NCBI GenBank assembly: GCA_018907035.1
Contig: JACCIC010000035.1
Location: forward strand, 2,625,001-2,689,000
Source of the DNA: Sycobia sp. Sy_11
Lineage: Eukaryota; Arthropoda; Insecta; Hymenoptera; Epichrysomallidae
Reading direction: 5' to 3'
DNA: 64,000 nt
Shown: positions 60,696 to 64,000 of the stretch, one piece after another
Numbering within the stretch: position 1 is the stretch's first letter
Layout of the letters: every line of letters starts with the position of its first letter
Notes under the pieces: generated by a model
What the model saw: only the letters and a program-made list of their open reading frames with translations
What the model was told of the DNA's origin: nothing
Databases searched by the model: none
Made by a program: the position numbers and the translations under genes

Positions 60696-63158
60696 ACGAT
60701 TTATACGGCGAATTTTTTTTTTTTCGGAAAATTGATCTTTTGTCTCGGTCAAGCATTAGAATAAAGGGAGCCACCCTGATATGGACGGGAAGCAGTGGAA
60801 GAGAGGAACGTAGCAGAGAGAGAAAGAGAGCGAGATCCTTGACTCCTATCGTCGTATTGTATGTAAATGTCTAGTTGGCCCGCTGGTACGACTACGTGCC
60901 TAGAAAGAGAGAGGAATGGCGAGGTGAAGGAAAGCCTAGCTATATAAGATCTAGCTATACGCTCGATGGAGTAAGGGGCTCTCGTCTTCCCTCGATTCTA
61001 TAAATATCTGGATTTCCATTAAGAAAAAAAAAAAAAAAAACATAAAATTGTAATTCGCAACGTACGCCGGATCAATCGTATGATCCTGCTTCGCGCTCCC
61101 GTATATATTATGGAGCAGTCATCAGAGTACGTCCAGCGACAGTGGAGAATCTACCGAAAATAAATGAAACGTCCTCTGCGGACGAAAATGATGGGGCCGG
61201 CGGACGTGCGGCGTGTAGTATACGGACGAACGAAAAAAACAAAAAAAAAAAAAACAAAAAAAAAACAAAAAGAAACCAAGCCAAACGTCCGCGCGCGAGA
61301 GCGCCATTCGTGTCTTATAATTGGGATTTTCTATTGCCGGCGCATAGGAGAGAGATTTAATTATTTCGGGCTTCCGGGACTATCATCTTGGGCGATATTA
61401 CGGCCCGCGTAATCACCTGGTCGCCTGTATGTATATGGGTCTATATATATATATATATACATATATACACAACCGCGAGTGCTACCAACCAGATTAAATC
61501 TGGTATATGGTAGACCTGTCACGAATTACGAATTTCTATACGACGCGGAGAGCTCGCGCGCGGACCCAAAGCCCCGGTGGCCGCGGCGCACAAGATGCAA
61601 TTTTAATTTTTTTTCTTTCAACTCTCTTCCCTCTGATTTGTACGCGCGCGCGCGTGTGTCTGTCCGCGGACGCGGGTATGTGAATGTGCCTCCGTTCATC
61701 TGTGACGCAATGTATCCCCTCCTTCCACCGAAGTGCTGAAATGTACCGATTCTTGCCTTGATATACATACACGCTTTCGTTCCTCTGCGACGGCAGTACG
61801 CTTCAATTCTATTTAATTATTCTTAATGCGCTCCGGTAAATTTCCCCCTTTGAAATCGATTACTCTGGGACTGACGTTTATAACATAACCTGTGCAATGG
61901 TCATATTTTTTTATTGAGCATTCCTGCTACATAAATAACTTTCGTGGTATATGATTTAAGTGATATTACGGAAAAAAACCAGACGATCTCTGAACCGGAC
62001 TTTTTGAACGGCGACAGAGAGTGTCTCATTAGATTAGCCAAACACATCGCGATAAATGCGAAACATATATTGTTAATAGGAATGCATTCTGATCTTGACC
62101 TTGATAATCGGGCCTCACCAACTTTTGATAGTCTACCGAGCAGGAACTCATCGTTTTAAAGAAAGGTCCTCGTCTCCATCGGATCGTCATTCTATTAAAC
62201 ATGAAGCAGGAACGGTATATACTATATATATATATATACATATATATAAAAGAAGGAAAAAAATTAGTTGGCACTGGCACAAGGCCACCCGAATTTTGTT
62301 GGATCGAAGCCAGGCGAAAGGCGTACAGAAAAAAGAAAAAGTTTCAGAGAGAGGAGCACGAGGGAGTGAGTGAGTGAGAGGAGGGGGGATAGAGAGATAG
62401 GCAGCGAGAGAGAAAGAGATAGAGAGAACAAGAGGGAGAGAGACTGAACGAGAGGGAGAGGGATAGAGATGACAAAGGCGCCCCTATATACACAGCGACG
62501 AAAGATAATGTCAGTCGTTCTCGCGCGTCTGCGCCTCCAAAAAATAGGCTCTCTTTCTCCCCCCCTCTCTCTCTCTCTCTCCCCCCTCCTCTCTCTCTCT
62601 CTCTCTCTCTCGTCATCATGAGAAAATAAAAAGAGCGCGACCGAGCTCTCGCGAGAATGGAAAAAGGTGAGCTTGGTTTAGGTACACATATACACATGCA
62701 CGCACACGCAGGCGCACACGATGCATTGTATCCCTGGACCGGGAAGACGAGCGCCATAAAAAAAAAAAAACAAAAAAAAAAAAAAAAAAGATGAAAAAAC
62801 GAGGGCAACCTCCGACATTTTCGTCAGGCTCCGCACGAAGGATGGGCTCCCGTAAGCTCAGCTGAGCTCCTGCTGACGACGAGGGACGGGAGTGGGGAGA
62901 GGAAAAAAAAGCACATAATCACAGGGCCACGACGGCGAAACTTCGAATCCTCGCGCGGCGAAGCCGCTCGGTCGGAGAGAATGAGAAAAAGAGAGATACT
63001 GCGAGGGAGAGCTATGCTCGCGCCTTGGTAAGCAGCAGGTAAGACATCATTAGGCGCAGAGTCTATACCTGGCCGCGTCGCTTTTTAGTGCATCTGGCGG
63101 CTCTTCTTTGCGGGGGGATGGGAGGGGCAAAGGGCCCCACTGATATTATGTATGTATG

Positions 63159-63162
<4 letters not shown>
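60696..63162. other. Mixed unique DNA, no gene supported
   Basis: A-rich runs at 61,024-61,040, 61,234-61,270 and 62,758-62,789; imperfect GA and CT tracts at 62,340-62,470 and 62,555-62,611. A 71-codon + frame at 61,944-62,159 is not recognised. Confidence 0.5.
62855..62868. promoter_or_regulatory. 14-bp perfect palindrome with a central E-box
   Basis: AGCTCAGCTGAGCT is fully self-complementary, with CAGCTG at its centre, the E-box class bound by basic helix-loop-helix dimers. There is no nearby gene to link it to. Confidence 0.25.

Positions 63163-63201
<39 letters not shown>
63163..63201. repeat. (TA)n microsatellite, 39 bp
   Basis: Preceded by a TATG tetranucleotide run. Confidence 0.95.
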
Positions 63202-63205
<4 letters not shown>

Positions 63206-64000
63206 CTATACGTAGGTATAGGAGCTGCGCATGAAATTTTCGTGAGACAGAATGAAAAAGGAGGAAAAGACGCTTGCTCTATATATTCTGTACACACCCG
63301 ATGGTGCAGAAGCTGCGCCAACTTTCACCATGGAGCGTCCGAAGAATCTTATATATATATATATAGAACCTGGCAACACCTGCCTTCATCAGCCTCTGGC
63401 TTAATCCGCAAGATAACGATATGGTGCGTTGCGAGGGTTCTTCAAAAATTTAGATTATAGAGTATCTATATATGCAATACTTGGTCGTCGTGTTCTCAGG
63501 ACGGAAAAGCATTCCGCTTGAAGCTCACTCGGCCCTTTCGAGCGATCCGACGAGATAATTTTATTTAATTGTATCCCATGGATTATCCCAAGTTCGCCTT
63601 CGCGCTGTGTTGTTGCTTTTTATTACTTGTTTTACTGTTGTTCGAGAACTTTTGCTAGAACAGCAAGCTAAATCGATAAATTTATATGGGTTCTCAAATA
63701 GTGCGATTTTATTTCCTCAGTTTCTAATTGATATTTTGCAGTTATATGTTTGTATCGGCGATTTAATCACTGCTACAAATAGGTACATAAGTAATATATA
63801 TTTTATTATGTAACAAATATTAGCTCAAGACTTTCAGAATTGCTAGATAAATTCTAAACGAGGCCAAAAGTTCTTTCGTTCATTTTGCATTTATATATAT
63901 TTTTCTTTTATTTAAAAAAAAAAGCTCTTTGAAATCATGTTTTTGAGCAAGACACTAAGAGTAAGAGAGCAAAATACTAAAAAACCTCATTTAATTTCTC
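63202..64000. other. Unique DNA, AT-rich to the window end
   Basis: 63,540-64,000 is AT-rich with a 10-bp A run near 63,915. A 68-codon hydrophobic + frame at 63,607-63,813 is not recognised. Confidence 0.5.

Overview
The window is raw nuclear DNA from a eukaryote, most likely an insect and plausibly a hymenopteran (ant-, bee- or wasp-like). The grounds are compositional: unmethylated-looking DNA rich in CG dinucleotides and CG runs, mixed with AT-rich unique islands; a very high density of long pure dinucleotide arrays; no close-packed genes; no operons; and stop-free frames that almost always run through microsatellites. The taxonomic guess is inference; no diagnostic gene or telomere repeat was seen.

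No complete gene can be supported. Nearly all reading frames of 60-260 codons are artefacts of simple repeats: (TA)n reads as Tyr-Ile, (GA)n as Arg-Glu, (CT)n as Leu-Ser, (CA)n as Thr-His and (GT)n as Cys-Val. The best coding candidate is one exon on the minus strand at about 51,439-52,013. It lies in a GC-rich, CpG-rich block (about 51,620-52,530) and ends at a strong splice donor. Its family was not recognised. A second, weaker candidate is a 225-codon repeat-poor frame at 58,671-59,348 (+).

Layout: 1-33,430 is dense intergenic or intronic DNA with a (TA)n array of 30-65 bp about every 1-1.5 kb, many (GA)n arrays, and one probable decayed element with terminal inverted repeats (about 6,984-7,756). 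33,431-37,639 lacks long TA arrays and holds AT-rich unique DNA. 37,640-48,805 is again microsatellite-dense. 48,806-54,312 has no long TA array and contains the CpG-rich block and the candidate exon. 54,313-57,423 is repeat-dense and includes the longest array in the window, a 118-bp (CA)n tract. 57,424-63,162 again lacks long TA arrays and contains the second coding candidate and a cluster of short perfect hairpins.

Apart from arrays, the structured signals are hairpin-forming inverted repeats at 15,704-15,828, 18,278-18,403, 22,702-22,730, 41,752-41,887 and 60,592-60,695, and long stretches of perfect purine-pyrimidine alternation. The purine strand of the (GA)n arrays lies on the + strand far more often than on the minus strand. 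I found no convincing multi-gene system, CRISPR array, rRNA, tRNA or recognised miRNA. The window looks like intron or intergenic DNA of a large gene region with at most one or two exons.
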